A stretch of 64,000 nucleotides of DNA from Plantibacter sp. VKM Ac-2880 (GCF_015351235.1 NZ_JADKSJ010000001.1:1939668-2003667); one strand, 5' to 3'. Positions 36,352 to 46,590 are shown, counted from the first letter of the stretch. The notes: generated by a model from the sequence alone, not told the origin. Translations and numbers: made by a program.

Positions 36352-38014
36352 CCGCGTGAAGCAGATCATCCGCCTGGCGCAACCGCCGGCGCGAAGCTTC
36401 CTCCCAGGGCTCCTCGCCGGCATCCTCTCCGCCGGAGCGGCCGTCGCCCTGCTCGCCTCCAGTGCGTTCCTCATCACCAAAGCTGCCGAGCAACCGTCCA
36501 TCGTCGAGCTCGGCGTCGCCGTCGTCGGCGTCCGCGCGTTCGCCCTCGCCAGGGCGTCGTTCCGGTACCTCGAACGACTGCTCAGTCACGATGCGGCCTT
36601 CCGCCAGTTGTCGCAGTTGCGCGCCGGAATGATCGAGCGGGTCATCCCCGTGGCTCCGGACGGCCTGCAGGTCACCGGGCGAGGGGATCTCCTCACGCGA
36701 CTCGTGACCGACGTGGACGAGCTGCAGAACGTGCCGTTGCGGGTCGTCCAACCGCTCGTGGTGTCGGGGGTCATCGCCGGCGCCGCGGTGATCCTGACGA
36801 CCGCGCTGCTCCCCGCCGCGGGGATCGCCCTGGCGGTGTGCCTCATCGCCGCGTTCCTCGTGTCGTGGCTGCTGGTCAGTCGTGTGGCCGCGCGAGCCGA
36901 ACGCGACCTCGCCCCGCTGCGCGGCGCGCTGTCGGAAGCGCTCCTGGACCTCGTCACCGGCTTGGACGTGTTGACTGCCTACGGCGCCGTGGGGGCCGCA
37001 CGGGCCAGGATCGAGCAGGCGGACGCCGCGCTGACGCGGGCGATGGTCCGGCGGGCGGCCGGAGCCGGCGTGGCCGGGGCCGTGCTGGCGCTCGCCTCGG
37101 GCTCGGCCGTCGTCGCTGCGTTGTGGGCGGGCATGCCGGCCCTCGGCGCGATCGGCGGACCCGCGCTCACGGTGGTCGTGCTCGTCCCGCTCGCCGTGTT
37201 CGAGGTCTGTTCGATGGTGCCCCTCGCGTTCGGCGCCTGGCGCGAGGCGGTCGCGAGCGCTGAACGGGTGGCGGACGCGGTCCCGAGCACCCGCCCCGCG
37301 GAGATCCCGGACGAGGATGCCGGCGTCGCCGAGCTGCCGGTGTCCGACGGGGTCCTGCTCGAGGTCGAGCACTTGAGCGCGCGCTGGCCAGGCGATGCGC
37401 GGCCCGCCCTCGCCCCGATCAGCTTCCGGCTGTCGGCGGGGGACCGCCTCCTCGTCGAGGGCGACAGCGGCGCGGGGAAGACCACGCTCGCTCATGTGCT
37501 CGTCCGCTTCCTCGAGTACGAGGGCCGGTATCGCGTCGGCGGTGTGGAGGCCCGCGAGATCCGAGCGGACACGCTCCGTGAGACGGTCGGCCTCGTCGAA
37601 CAACGACCGTTCCTGTTCGACGCCGACATCCGCCAGAACCTGCTCTTCGCCCGCGACACAGCCGATGATGCAGCGCTCGAAGCGGTGTTGGAGCGGGTCG
37701 GGCTCTCGTCCTGGCTGGCGGAGCGCGGCGGACTCGACCGACCGGTCGGGGAACAGGGGGCGCTCGTGTCGGGGGGACAGGCGCAACGGATCGCCCTCGC
37801 TCGGGCGCTGCTCCGCGAGTTCCCCGTGCTCGTCCTCGACGAGCCGACGGCCAACGTCGATCCCGAACGGGCGAACGCGCTCCTGGAGGACCTGCTCGGT
37901 GCCGCGGGTTCGGACGGCCGCGCCGTCGTCGTGATCTCCCACACCCCGGTACCGGCAGCGCTGGTGACCGACCGACTCCGGATCGTCGCCCCGCCGCTGG
38001 CGACGTTCGGGTGA
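36344..38014 (+). CDS. cydC: ABC exporter CydC
   Basis: Partner of CydD; 556 residues. The N-terminus (MDDRVKQIIRLAQPP) leads into six helices, then a nucleotide-binding domain with Walker A GDSGAGKTT, SGGQAQRIALARAL and LVLDEPTANVD. I chose ATG 36344 within the end of cydD. Its stop overlaps pabB as GTGA, tying folate-precursor synthesis to this operon. Confidence 0.93.
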   Translation: MDDRVKQIIRLAQPPARSFLPGLLAGILSAGAAVALLASSAFLITKAAEQPSIVELGVAVVGVRAFALARASFRYLERLLSHDAAFRQLSQLRAGMIERVIPVAPDGLQVTGRGDLLTRLVTDVDELQNVPLRVVQPLVVSGVIAGAAVILTTALLPAAGIALAVCLIAAFLVSWLLVSRVAARAERDLAPLRGALSEALLDLVTGLDVLTAYGAVGAARARIEQADAALTRAMVRRAAGAGVAGAVLALASGSAVVAALWAGMPALGAIGGPALTVVVLVPLAVFEVCSMVPLAFGAWREAVASAERVADAVPSTRPAEIPDEDAGVAELPVSDGVLLEVEHLSARWPGDARPALAPISFRLSAGDRLLVEGDSGAGKTTLAHVLVRFLEYEGRYRVGGVEAREIRADTLRETVGLVEQRPFLFDADIRQNLLFARDTADDAALEAVLERVGLSSWLAERGGLDRPVGEQGALVSGGQAQRIALARALLREFPVLVLDEPTANVDPERANALLEDLLGAAGSDGRAVVVISHTPVPAALVTDRLRIVAPPLATFG

Positions 38015-39375
38015 TGCCGTCGTCCCGGGGGCGCCGACAGCTCGTGCTGCCGAGCTGGTGTGAGCCGGAGGACGTCTTCCGCCGGGTGTTCGGAGACGAA
38101 CCGTGGGCGTGCTGGTTGGACTCAGGGCAGGGGGCCGAGACGGGCGTCAGCCTGATGGGCAGAGGCACGGAGCGGCTCGTCGCCGATGCGGTGCTCGGCA
38201 CGGTGGAACACGTGAGTGTCGCGTCGCGGTCGACCCTCCGTCGCGGTTCGCTCTTCGATTCCCTGCGCGCGCTCCGTGCAGACGTGCCAGGGGATCCGGG
38301 CGACTGGGTGGGGTGGTTCGGCTACGAGTTCGGGGCCGGACTCGTCGGCGCACCGGCTCGGGAGACCTCCCTGCCCGCTGCGCTGATGCTGCGTCTCGAC
38401 GACCAGGTGCGGTTCGACCATGCGGCACGGACGGTGACCGTCTCCTCGGCGGATCCCGAGTGGCTCGCGTGGGCGGCGGAGCGCGCACAGGACCGGTCGC
38501 CGTTGCCGCCGAGGGTGCCGGAGGCCGGCGGGGTCTGCCTGCCGCGCCACGTGGACCGCGCGTACGTCCGGCTCGTCGAGGCCTGCCAGGAGCACATCAG
38601 GCGCGGCGACGCCTACCAGCTCTGCCTGACGAACACCCTCCGGGTCGACGGCGTCCACGATCCGCTCGCCGCCTACCTCCGTCTCCGGGAGATGAGCCCG
38701 ACCCACCACGGCGGTCTCCTCCGCTTCGGGCAGCTGTCCCTCGCGAGTTCCTCGCCGGAGCAGTTCCTCGACGTATCCGCGGACGGCCGGGTGCGGACCA
38801 GACCGATCAAGGGGACACGTCCGCGCGAGGCGGACCCCGCGGCCGACGCGCGGCAACGCGCGGAGCTCCTCGCCAGTCCGAAGGAGCGGGCGGAGAACCT
38901 CATGATCGTCGACCTGATGCGCAACGACCTCTCCCGGGTGTGCGAGCTCGGTACGGTCGCGGTCACCGCCCTCCATCAGGTGGAGAGCTACCCGCAGGTG
39001 CATCAGCTGGTGAGCACCGTCGAGGGCCGACTCCGGGCTGGGCTCGACGCGCTCGACGTCGTCGAGGCCGCGTTCCCGGCCGGCTCCATGACGGGCGCGC
39101 CCAAGCGGCGAGCCATGGAACTGCTCCACGACCTCGAAGCGGGACCACGCGGCGTGTACGCAGGGGCCTTCGGGCTGCTGGCCGCGGACGGATCGCTGGA
39201 TCTGGCGATGGTCATCCGCTCCATCGTCATCGATCCGCACGGCGCATCGGTCGGCACCGGTGGCGGTATCACGGCGCTGTCCGTTCCCGAGGAGGAGCTG
39301 GAGGAGACCTGGACCAAGGCTGCCGCTCCGCTGCGCGCTCTCGGCGTCGGGCGGCCGGGGCCGGAATCCCGGTAG
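38011..39375 (+). CDS. pabB: Aminodeoxychorismate synthase component I
   Basis: Makes 4-amino-4-deoxychorismate for folate. The 454-residue chorismate-binding enzyme has PIKGTRPR with Lys 267, the PabB-specific lysine (anthranilate synthases have Ala in that position), and the FPAGSMTGAPKRRAME block. No pabA or pabC lies beside it. Start is GTG 38011 or the next ATG 38014. Its TAG stop lies inside a TAGGCT -10 box for leuS. Confidence 0.92.
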   Translation: MMPSSRGRRQLVLPSWCEPEDVFRRVFGDEPWACWLDSGQGAETGVSLMGRGTERLVADAVLGTVEHVSVASRSTLRRGSLFDSLRALRADVPGDPGDWVGWFGYEFGAGLVGAPARETSLPAALMLRLDDQVRFDHAARTVTVSSADPEWLAWAAERAQDRSPLPPRVPEAGGVCLPRHVDRAYVRLVEACQEHIRRGDAYQLCLTNTLRVDGVHDPLAAYLRLREMSPTHHGGLLRFGQLSLASSSPEQFLDVSADGRVRTRPIKGTRPREADPAADARQRAELLASPKERAENLMIVDLMRNDLSRVCELGTVAVTALHQVESYPQVHQLVSTVEGRLRAGLDALDVVEAAFPAGSMTGAPKRRAMELLHDLEAGPRGVYAGAFGLLAADGSLDLAMVIRSIVIDPHGASVGTGGGITALSVPEEELEETWTKAAAPLRALGVGRPGPESR

Positions 39376-39410
39376 GCTTGACCGTTGGACGGAGCGCCGC
39401 CGCGCGCTCC
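39373..39410 (+). promoter_or_regulatory. leuS promoter and leader hairpin
   Basis: TAGGCT (39373-39378) includes the pabB stop codon. The leader of about 105 nt holds a 7-bp stem GGAGCGC (39391-39397) with GCGCTCC (39404-39410). I find no T-box core or run of leucine codons, so the control mechanism is unclear. Confidence 0.4.
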
Positions 39411-39489
39411 AACCCGACCATCCTGCGGCCGAGCGCCGTGCGAGCGACCCACGGGTTCCACCCCAGCACCTGCAGTGATTGAGAGTGAC

Positions 39490-42051
39490 GTGTCAGACGA
39501 GCGCAACCCCGAGGACCGCCGCGACGGCGAGCGGTACGACTTCCAGGCGATCCAGGAGAAGTGGCTTCCCGTCTGGGACGAGCTGAAGCCCTTCGCCACC
39601 GCCGATCCGGCCGACAAGCGTCCCCGGAAGTACGTCCTCGACATGTTCCCCTACCCCTCCGGCGACCTCCACATGGGCCACGCGGAGGCCTTCGGCTTCG
39701 GCGACATCGTGGCGCGCTACTGGCGTCACCAGGGCTTCAACGTGCTGCACCCGATCGGTTGGGACTCCTTCGGGCTCCCCGCTGAGAACGCGGCGATCCA
39801 GCGCGGGGTCGACCCGCGCGAGTGGACCTACGCCAACATCGCCCAGCAGAAGGCGAGTTTCCGCCAGTACGGCCCGTCGTTCGATTGGGACCGTGAGCTG
39901 CACACCAGCGACCCGGAGTACTACCGCTGGAACCAGTGGCTGTTCCTCCAGCTGTTCGAGAAGGGCCTCGCCTACCGCAAGGCGAGCCCGGTCAACTGGT
40001 GCCCGAACGACCAGACGGTGCTCGCCAACGAGCAGGTCGTCGACGGCCACTGCGAGCGGTGCGGCGCCGAGGTGACGAAGAAGAAGCTCACCCAGTGGTA
40101 CTTCCGCATCACCGACTACGCCGACCGCCTGATCGACGACCTCAACCAGCTCGAGGGCACCTGGCCGTCCAAGGTCCTCAGCATGCAGCGGAACTGGATC
40201 GGCCGGTCGAACGGTGCCGACGTCGCGTTCAGCATCGAAGGCCGCGACGAACCGGTGTCCGTGTACACGACGCGCCCCGACACCCTGTACGGCGTGACGT
40301 TCATGGTCGTCGCACCCGACTCGGAGTTGGCCGCTGAGCTGGTCGCCGACGCCTCCGACGAGGTCAAGGGACGGTTCCAGTCCTACCTCGACAGCGTCAA
40401 GGGTGAGAGCGAGATCGCCCGCCTGGCGACCGACCGGCAGAAGACCGGCGTCTTCCTCGAGCGGTACGCCGTCAACCCGCTGAGCGGGGAGCGTCTGCCG
40501 ATCTGGGCCGCCGACTACGTCCTGGCCGACTACGGACACGGGGCGATCATGGCGGTTCCCGCGCACGACCAGCGCGACCTCGACTTCGCCCGCGCCTTCG
40601 ACCTGCCCGTGCGCGTCGTGGTGGACACCACCCAGCCCGTGACGGGTGCCATCCCGATCATCGTCGACGGTGAACTGCCGGAGGACCTGCCGTCGATCGA
40701 CCCCGCGAAGACCGGCGTCGCACTCACCGGCGAGGGACGCCTGACGAACTCCGGCCCCTTCGACGGCCTGAGCAAGTCGAACGCGATCCCGAAGGTCACG
40801 GCCGCGCTCGCGTCGAGCGGTCTCGGCGCGAAGACGAAGAACTACCGGCTGCGCGACTGGTTGATCTCCCGGCAGCGCTACTGGGGGACGCCGATCCCGA
40901 TCATCCACTGCGAGGCCTGCGGTGAGGTGCCGGTGCCCGAAGACCAGCTGCCGGTGCGTCTGCCGGACGCCGCCGGGCTCGACCTGCGTCCGAAGGGCAT
41001 GAGCCCGCTCGCCGCGGCGGAGGACTGGATCAACGTGGACTGCCCGTCGTGCGGAAAGCCTGCGAAGCGGGACTCCGACACGATGGACACCTTCGTCGAC
41101 AGCTCCTGGTACTTCCTGCGGTTCCTCAACCCGACCTCGGACGAGATCGCGTTCGACCCCAAGGAAGCCGACAAGTGGGCTCCGGTCGACCAGTACGTGG
41201 GCGGTGTCGAGCACGCCATCCTCCACCTGCTGTACTCGCGGTTCATCACGAAGGTCCTCTTCGACCTCGGCAAGGTGGGCTTCACCGAGCCCTTCAGCGC
41301 CCTGCTCAACCAGGGCATGGTCATCCTCGACGGCTCCAAAATGAGCAAGAGCAAGGGCAACCTCGTGGAGTTCGCGCAGGAGCTGCGGTCCTACGGCGCC
41401 GACGCACTGCGGGTCACGATGGCGTTCGCCGGACCTCCGGAGGACGACATCGACTGGGCCGACGTCTCACCCGCGGGTTCGGCGAAGTTCCTGGCACGCG
41501 CATGGCGCGTGGCGCACGACGTCACCAGCTCGCCCGACGTGGCGTGGAAGGACGGCGACGAGAAGCTGCGCAAGCTGACGCACCACTTCCTGGCCGAGGC
41601 TCCTGGGCTCATCGAGGCCGGTAAGTTCAACGTCGTCGTCGCTCGGCTCATGGAGCTCGTGAACGCGACCCGCAAGGCGATCGACGGCGGCCCCGGTGCC
41701 GGCGACCCTGCCGTGCGCGAATCCGCGGAGGTGACCGCCATGGCGCTCGACCTGTTCGCGCCGTTCACCGCGGAGGACATGTGGGCGAAGCTCGGGTACC
41801 AGCCGTCCGTCTCGCTGGTTCCGTGGCGGAAGGCCGACCGGTCGCTCCTCGTCGAGGATCAGGTGACGGCTGTCGTCCAGGTCGACGGTAAGGTCCGCGA
41901 CCGCCTCGAGGTGTCGCCGAAGATCTCCGGCGAGGAGCTCGAGCAGCTCGCTCGCGCCAGTGCGGCCGTGCAGCGTTCCGTGGGTGACCGCGAGATCGTC
42001 AACGTCGTGGTGCGTGCCCCGCGCGTGGTGAGCATCGCCACGAAGGGCTGA
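39490..42051 (+). CDS. leuS: Leucyl-tRNA synthetase
   Basis: Charges tRNA-Leu; 853 residues, normal length. I chose GTG 39490 ([20 protein letters not shown]); earlier in-frame codons lie in the leader. HIGH-type HMGH is at residues 61-64, the editing domain includes [12 protein letters not shown] and the KMSKS loop SKMSKSKGN is at 617-621. A terminator follows. Confidence 0.97.
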   Translation: MSDERNPEDRRDGERYDFQAIQEKWLPVWDELKPFATADPADKRPRKYVLDMFPYPSGDLHMGHAEAFGFGDIVARYWRHQGFNVLHPIGWDSFGLPAENAAIQRGVDPREWTYANIAQQKASFRQYGPSFDWDRELHTSDPEYYRWNQWLFLQLFEKGLAYRKASPVNWCPNDQTVLANEQVVDGHCERCGAEVTKKKLTQWYFRITDYADRLIDDLNQLEGTWPSKVLSMQRNWIGRSNGADVAFSIEGRDEPVSVYTTRPDTLYGVTFMVVAPDSELAAELVADASDEVKGRFQSYLDSVKGESEIARLATDRQKTGVFLERYAVNPLSGERLPIWAADYVLADYGHGAIMAVPAHDQRDLDFARAFDLPVRVVVDTTQPVTGAIPIIVDGELPEDLPSIDPAKTGVALTGEGRLTNSGPFDGLSKSNAIPKVTAALASSGLGAKTKNYRLRDWLISRQRYWGTPIPIIHCEACGEVPVPEDQLPVRLPDAAGLDLRPKGMSPLAAAEDWINVDCPSCGKPAKRDSDTMDTFVDSSWYFLRFLNPTSDEIAFDPKEADKWAPVDQYVGGVEHAILHLLYSRFITKVLFDLGKVGFTEPFSALLNQGMVILDGSKMSKSKGNLVEFAQELRSYGADALRVTMAFAGPPEDDIDWADVSPAGSAKFLARAWRVAHDVTSSPDVAWKDGDEKLRKLTHHFLAEAPGLIEAGKFNVVVARLMELVNATRKAIDGGPGAGDPAVRESAEVTAMALDLFAPFTAEDMWAKLGYQPSVSLVPWRKADRSLLVEDQVTAVVQVDGKVRDRLEVSPKISGEELEQLARASAAVQRSVGDREIVNVVVRAPRVVSIATKG

Positions 42052-42056
42052 CGCGG

Positions 42057-42086
42057 TTCGGGGCGGGTCTCTCGGCTCGCCCCGAG
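42057..42086 (+). terminator. leuS terminator
   Basis: A GC-rich stem of about 8 bp (42058-42065 with 42078-42085) that can be extended by two further pairs, six bases after the leuS stop. Confidence 0.65.
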
Positions 42087-42164
42087 CCCGCTCCACAAGG
42101 ACCTCGACGGTGCGCTCCAGGCGCGGAGCGAGGGCGAGCGACGGGGGAGGTGTGCCCCGACTCG

Positions 42165-42170
42165 TAGCGT
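42165..42170 (+). promoter_or_regulatory. -10 box (TAGCGT) of leaderless comEA
   Basis: The seventh base after the hexamer is the A of the ATG at 42177. GAGG directly abuts the ATG and is too close to act as a ribosome-binding site. Confidence 0.45.
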
Positions 42171-42176
42171 TCGAGG

Positions 42177-42878
42177 ATGACCAGCGATCAGGCTCCCGCA
42201 TCCCCGCAGATGCCGTCCGTGCGTTCATCGGTGCTTGCACGCCTCCGACGACGACCACGGCCCGAGTTCCGAGCCGGAGCCGCCGTCGTCCTGGTGATCG
42301 CGGCCCTCGTCGTCGCGATCGTGGTGTCGACGCTCAGTTCGGGTGGCGCGGTCCGGACCGTCGGCGGCGCGGAGCTGTCGGCCGACACCGGCTCGGCGCC
42401 CGCGTCCTCGCCCGGCGTCACGGCTCCGTCGACGGCCACCCCCGGTGAACTCTACGTCCACGTGCTCGGAGCCGTCGCCGCTCCCGGCGTCTATCGGCTT
42501 CCGGGTGGTTCTCGTGCCTTCGACGCCGTGGCGTCCGCCGGTGGGCTCCTGCCGGACGCCGACACGACCGCGGTCAACCTCGCGCGGTTCGTGAACGACG
42601 GGGAACAGTTGTACGTGCCCGTTGTCGGCGAGACGTCGGCCGGGGGAGCCGCGAACGGTGCGGGCGCTGCGAGCCCGTCCGGTGGGCAACTCGTCAATGT
42701 GAACTCCGCCTCGGCCTCTGAGCTGACCGCGCTTCCGCGCATCGGTGAAGCACTGGCGGAGCGGATCGTGGCCTGGCGCGAGGCCAACGGTCCGTTCGCG
42801 ACACTCGACGATCTGAGTGCGGTGGAGGGCATCGGGACGAAGACGCTGGAGGGGTTGCGTGCTGCGGCCACCGTCTGA
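42177..42878 (+). CDS. comEA: Competence protein ComEA (DNA receptor)
   Basis: Membrane-anchored DNA-binding receptor for uptake; 233 residues. One N-terminal anchor helix (AAVVLVIAALVVAIVVS), a SLBB domain (YVHVLGAVAAPGVYRLPGGS) and a C-terminal helix-hairpin-helix pair (NVNSASASELTALPRIGEAL, then LSAVEGIGTKTLEGL). It precedes comEC, as is usual. No pilus genes are seen in the window, so competence is not proven. Confidence 0.92.
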   Translation: MTSDQAPASPQMPSVRSSVLARLRRRPRPEFRAGAAVVLVIAALVVAIVVSTLSSGGAVRTVGGAELSADTGSAPASSPGVTAPSTATPGELYVHVLGAVAAPGVYRLPGGSRAFDAVASAGGLLPDADTTAVNLARFVNDGEQLYVPVVGETSAGGAANGAGAASPSGGQLVNVNSASASELTALPRIGEALAERIVAWREANGPFATLDDLSAVEGIGTKTLEGLRAAATV

Positions 42879-42900
42879 CGCCACCCGCGGTCACTGACCC

Positions 42901-45327
42901 GTGGGTGAGCGGAATGGTGCCGCGTCGCCGTGGCCGCGGATGCTCGTCCCCGCGGTGGTCACGTGGATCGGGGCCGCGATCTGCTGTGGGATGCCCGGCG
43001 CGGCATGGGGCACGGCACTGGTCGCCTTCCTGACCGCGACGCTCTGCCTCATCTGCGCCGTGTGGATCCAGCGGCGTGGAGCCGAGGCCGCGGCTCATGC
43101 CGACGGCGCGGGGCCGAACAGGGCGACGATGCTCCTGCTGGGAGCGTGTTGCGCGGCGACGCTCGGCCTCGTCGCCGCCTCCGTCGCCGCGCACGCGCCC
43201 GACCGCAAGCCGACGGCGTTGCAGGCGCTCGGGTCCGCCCAGGTGAGCGCCGAGGTCATGGTGACCGCTGACGCGGTCCCGTCGGGTACTGCCACCACGG
43301 GGTCGTCAGTCCGGTTCGCCGCCGACCTCGTGTCGGTGTCGCACGGACGGGTGCTGCAGGGGTTCTCAGTACCCGTCCTGGTGTTCGCGCCGGCTGATGC
43401 GGAACGGTCTCCGCGGGTCGGAGAGCGGTGGCGGATCAGGGGAGCGTTGCGATGGAACGCTCCCGGCGATGCGCGCGCTGCGTTGGTGTTCGTGCGCGAA
43501 CCGCCGACACGGCTGGAGGAGACCCCCGCTGCTCTCCGCTGGTCGACGTCGCTCCGGTCCGGGCTCATCGAGCTCGCCGGCTCGCTTCCCGGGCCGGGTG
43601 GTGAGCTCCTACCCGGTCTCGCCATCGGCGACGTCAGCAAGGTCGGCGACGAGGTGACCGGCTGGATGCAGCAGAGTTCCCTGTCCCATCTGACAGCCGT
43701 GTCCGGCGCGAACTGCGCCGTCATCGTCTGGTTGATCAGCTCGGCGGTCGCGGCGGTCGGCGGAGGACGGGCGCTCAGGATCACCTGCGCGCTCCTCGCG
43801 CTCACGGCGTTCGTGGTCCTCGTGACGCCGCAGCCGAGCGTGCAGCGGGCCGCGCTCATGGCCGCGTTCGTCCTGCTCATGGGCGGCTTCGGACGACCGC
43901 TCAGGGGCCTCGCCGCACTGGCCCTCGCCGTGATCGTGCTGCTCGTGAACGATCCGTGGTTGGCAGGGCAGTACGGATTCGGCCTGTCGGTGCTCGCGAC
44001 CGGCGGGCTCCTGCTGCTCAGCGGTCCACTCACGGACCTCCTCGCCCGCTGGCTGCCGCGACGGATCGCGGCCCTGATCGCGATCCCGGCAGCCGCGCAA
44101 CTCGCCTGCCAGCCGATGCTCGTCCTGCTGGATCCGAGCATCCAACTCGGCGGTGTCCCGGCCAACCTACTGGCCGGTCCGGCGGCCGCACCGGCCACGT
44201 TGCTCGGGCTCCTCGCCTGCCTCCTCGCTCCGGTGTCGACGCCGCTCGCGCTGTCGGTCGCCTGGCTCGGGTGGGTACCGGCGAGCTGGATCGCCGCGGT
44301 CGCACGGTGGTTCGCGGGGATCCCCGCCGCCCGCGTCCCGTGGCCGGAGGGACCCCTGGGCGTCGTGCTCGTCACGATCCCGACGTTGCTCATCGCCCTC
44401 CTCCTCCTGCGTGGGCGCGAGCTTCCGGCCCGATGGAGGAGGGCGGTCGTCATGGTGGTGGTGGTGTCACTGGTCGTGTTGTGCGGTCGAACGGTGGGGG
44501 TCGGTCTCGGCACCGCCTTGCACCGCCCAGGTGACTGGATGGTCGCGGCCTGCGACGTCGGACAGGGCGACGCCGTGCTGCTCCGACAGGGTGGTTCCAC
44601 CGCGCTGGTCGACGTGGGACCGGACCCGGAGCCGCTCCGGTCCTGCCTCGACGGACTGGGCGTCACACGGATCGATCTGCTCGTCCTCACGCACTACGAC
44701 CTCGACCACGTCGGCGGGCTCGAGGCCGTCGTCGGCCTGGTCGACCACGCCCTCGTCGGGCCGGTGGGCGATCCCGCCGACGAGCGCATCGGACGGGCCC
44801 TGCGAGACGCCGGCACGGACGTCCGGCAGGCGGCGGCCGGCGACCAGGGACTCCTCGGCGATCCGCAGACCGGCGCACCGTGGCGGGTGCTGTGGCCGGA
44901 CCCTGTGGCCGGTGGCATCGAGCCGGGTAACGACGCGAGTGTGGTGGTCCGGTTCGACCTCTCGGCCGCCACGGTCCTGCTGCTGGGCGATCTCGGTGCC
45001 GAGGCACAGGAACGTCTCCTCGGTCGACACACCCTCGGACAGCCGATCGACGTCGTCAAGGTCTCCCATCACGGGTCGGCCGATCAGAGCGAGCGTCTCG
45101 CCCGGGCGATCGCAGCGGGGGTGGCGCTCGTGTCGGTCGGTGCCGACAACGGCTACGGGCACCCGACGCGTTCCGCCTTGGACCTCTACGAGGGCACGGG
45201 CGCAGAGATCCTGCGGACGGACGAGTCGGGCACGATCCTGCTCGGACCGGGGGAGGCCGGAGCGTTCCGGGTCTGGTCGGAACGTGCCGGGGCCGCCGAC
45301 CCGACCGGCGTCGGCGGCCGCCGGTAG
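42901..45327 (+). CDS. comEC: ComEC/Rec2 family DNA uptake channel
   Basis: An 808-residue membrane channel for single-stranded DNA. The N-terminal part has a DUF4131-like region and several helices, the competence domain carries LTAVSGANCAVIVWLIS, and a C-terminal metallo-beta-lactamase fold has VGQGDAVLL, LTHYDLDHVGG and VSHHGSADQS. The start is uncertain: GTG 42901 lacks a clear ribosome-binding site; ATG 42940 is an alternative. The TAG stop is part of a TAGACT promoter box for holA. Confidence 0.92.
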   Translation: MGERNGAASPWPRMLVPAVVTWIGAAICCGMPGAAWGTALVAFLTATLCLICAVWIQRRGAEAAAHADGAGPNRATMLLLGACCAATLGLVAASVAAHAPDRKPTALQALGSAQVSAEVMVTADAVPSGTATTGSSVRFAADLVSVSHGRVLQGFSVPVLVFAPADAERSPRVGERWRIRGALRWNAPGDARAALVFVREPPTRLEETPAALRWSTSLRSGLIELAGSLPGPGGELLPGLAIGDVSKVGDEVTGWMQQSSLSHLTAVSGANCAVIVWLISSAVAAVGGGRALRITCALLALTAFVVLVTPQPSVQRAALMAAFVLLMGGFGRPLRGLAALALAVIVLLVNDPWLAGQYGFGLSVLATGGLLLLSGPLTDLLARWLPRRIAALIAIPAAAQLACQPMLVLLDPSIQLGGVPANLLAGPAAAPATLLGLLACLLAPVSTPLALSVAWLGWVPASWIAAVARWFAGIPAARVPWPEGPLGVVLVTIPTLLIALLLLRGRELPARWRRAVVMVVVVSLVVLCGRTVGVGLGTALHRPGDWMVAACDVGQGDAVLLRQGGSTALVDVGPDPEPLRSCLDGLGVTRIDLLVLTHYDLDHVGGLEAVVGLVDHALVGPVGDPADERIGRALRDAGTDVRQAAAGDQGLLGDPQTGAPWRVLWPDPVAGGIEPGNDASVVVRFDLSAATVLLLGDLGAEAQERLLGRHTLGQPIDVVKVSHHGSADQSERLARAIAAGVALVSVGADNGYGHPTRSALDLYEGTGAEILRTDESGTILLGPGEAGAFRVWSERAGAADPTGVGGRR

Positions 45328-45330
45328 ACT
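45325..45330 (+). promoter_or_regulatory. Candidate -10 box (TAGACT) for holA, overlapping the comEC stop
   Basis: The hexamer begins at the comEC stop codon. A transcript start near 45337 would give a 16-nt leader with AGAGGAG before the GTG at 45353. Confidence 0.5.
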
Positions 45331-45352
45331 CGGACGGTCGAGAGGAGCCGCT

Positions 45353-46408
45353 GTGGCTGCACCACGTTCTGCCGGTCGCGGCAAGGCCAAGACGGCCGCC
45401 AAGGCCTCCGCAGCGATCCCCCAGCTCGGTTGGTCGGAGATCCGGCCGGCCCCGATCGTGCTCGTCTCCGGCACCGAGTCGTTCCTGGCCGAACGCGCCA
45501 TCCGCCGCTTGCGTGACTTCCTCGTCTCAGAGGACCCCTCCCTCGAGGTGAACGACGTCGCCGCCGACAGTTATGCGCCGGGGGAACTCCTCACGGTCGC
45601 GAGTCCCTCCTTGTTCGGCGAGCCGCGGCTCGTCCGCGTCAGCCAGGTCGAGAAGTGCTCCGACCAGTTCCTCACCGAGGCCATCCGCTACCTCGAGGCA
45701 CCACCGGAGGGCGCGTACCTCGTGCTGCGGCACAACGGCGGCGTGCGGGGTAAGAAGCTGCTCGACGCGATCCGTTCCGGTACCGGAGGCGGTGTGGAGA
45801 TCGTCTGCACCGAGCTCAAGCGCGACAGCGACAAAGCGGACTTCGCCGCGGCGGAGTTCAAAGCGGCTGGCAGGCGGATCACCCCACAGGCGTTGCGCGC
45901 GCTCGTCGGGGCGTTCTCCGACGACCTCGCCGAGCTCGCCGCGGCGTGCAGCCAACTCATGGCCGACGCGTCGGCGGAGATCACCGAGCAGACGGTGGAC
46001 AAGTACTACGGCGGCCGCGTGGAGACGAGCGCCTTCGACGTGGCGGACGCCGCTATCGGCGGGCGCCACGGTGAAGCCCTGCTCGCGCTCCGGCAGGCCC
46101 TCGACTCCGGCGCGGACCCCGTTCCGATCGTGGCCGCGTTCGCGATGAAGATCCGCACGATGGCCAAGGTGTCGTCGGCCCGCGGTGGCTCCGGCCAGAT
46201 CGCACAGCAGTTCGGCCTGGCCCCCTGGCAGGTCGACCGAGCCCGCCGAGACCTGTCCGGGTGGACGGACGCGGGTATCGGCCGCGTCGTGCAGATGCTC
46301 GCCGAGACCGACGCCGGAGTGAAGGGCGCGACCCGCGACCCGGTGTTCGCGCTCGAGCGCCTCGTCGGCGTCATCGCAGCGCGCGGCGTCGATCCGGCAG
46401 CGCGGTAA
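45353..46408 (+). CDS. holA: DNA polymerase III delta subunit
   Basis: Clamp-loader subunit that opens the sliding clamp; 351 residues. It starts at GTG 45353 after AGAGGAG and a basic N-terminal tail, then LVSGTESFLAERAIRRLRDF, YLVLRHNGGVRGKKLL and a C-terminal helical domain QFGLAPWQVDRARRDL. The long reading frame upstream in this frame is antisense noise inside comEC. Confidence 0.93.
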   Translation: MAAPRSAGRGKAKTAAKASAAIPQLGWSEIRPAPIVLVSGTESFLAERAIRRLRDFLVSEDPSLEVNDVAADSYAPGELLTVASPSLFGEPRLVRVSQVEKCSDQFLTEAIRYLEAPPEGAYLVLRHNGGVRGKKLLDAIRSGTGGGVEIVCTELKRDSDKADFAAAEFKAAGRRITPQALRALVGAFSDDLAELAAACSQLMADASAEITEQTVDKYYGGRVETSAFDVADAAIGGRHGEALLALRQALDSGADPVPIVAAFAMKIRTMAKVSSARGGSGQIAQQFGLAPWQVDRARRDLSGWTDAGIGRVVQMLAETDAGVKGATRDPVFALERLVGVIAARGVDPAAR

Positions 46409-46436
46409 CCGGTCGACCCGACCCGTCGTCGATCGG

Positions 46437-46462
46437 GCTGCCCTTCGACAAGCTCAGGGACC
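46437..46462. repeat. REP-like interspersed element
   Basis: CCCTTCGACAAGCTCAGGGA is a short palindrome-prone sequence that recurs in intergenic regions of many bacterial genomes. When translated by mistake it gives runs such as ELVEG or LSLSKG, and these occur in the spurious reading frames here. Confidence 0.6.
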
Positions 46463-46570
46463 GGCACTGGCTGCAGGGACCGGCACTGGCTGCAGGGACC
46501 GGGGCCGGCTGCAGCGACCGGTGCCGATTCCAACGACCGGGCCGACTCCAGTGACCGGTGCCGGTTCGAT
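46463..46570. repeat. Degenerate 19-bp tandem repeat array
   Basis: Two exact 19-bp copies (GGCACTGGCTGCAGGGACC at 46463-46481 and 46482-46500) are followed by three decayed copies and a partial one, each ending GACC. It sits between holA and the rpsT terminator in the 231-bp non-coding gap and abuts the REP-like element. Confidence 0.8.
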
Positions 46571-46590
46571 GGGTGCGGCCAGGAACGCGA

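Noticed and set aside
39373-39489. T-box or leucine leader peptide before leuS
   Set aside because: No GGGTGG-type core and no run of leucine codons in any short frame; only a simple hairpin is seen.
46463-46570. CRISPR-like array
   Set aside because: Repeats are contiguous 19-mers with no spacers, and no cas genes are present.
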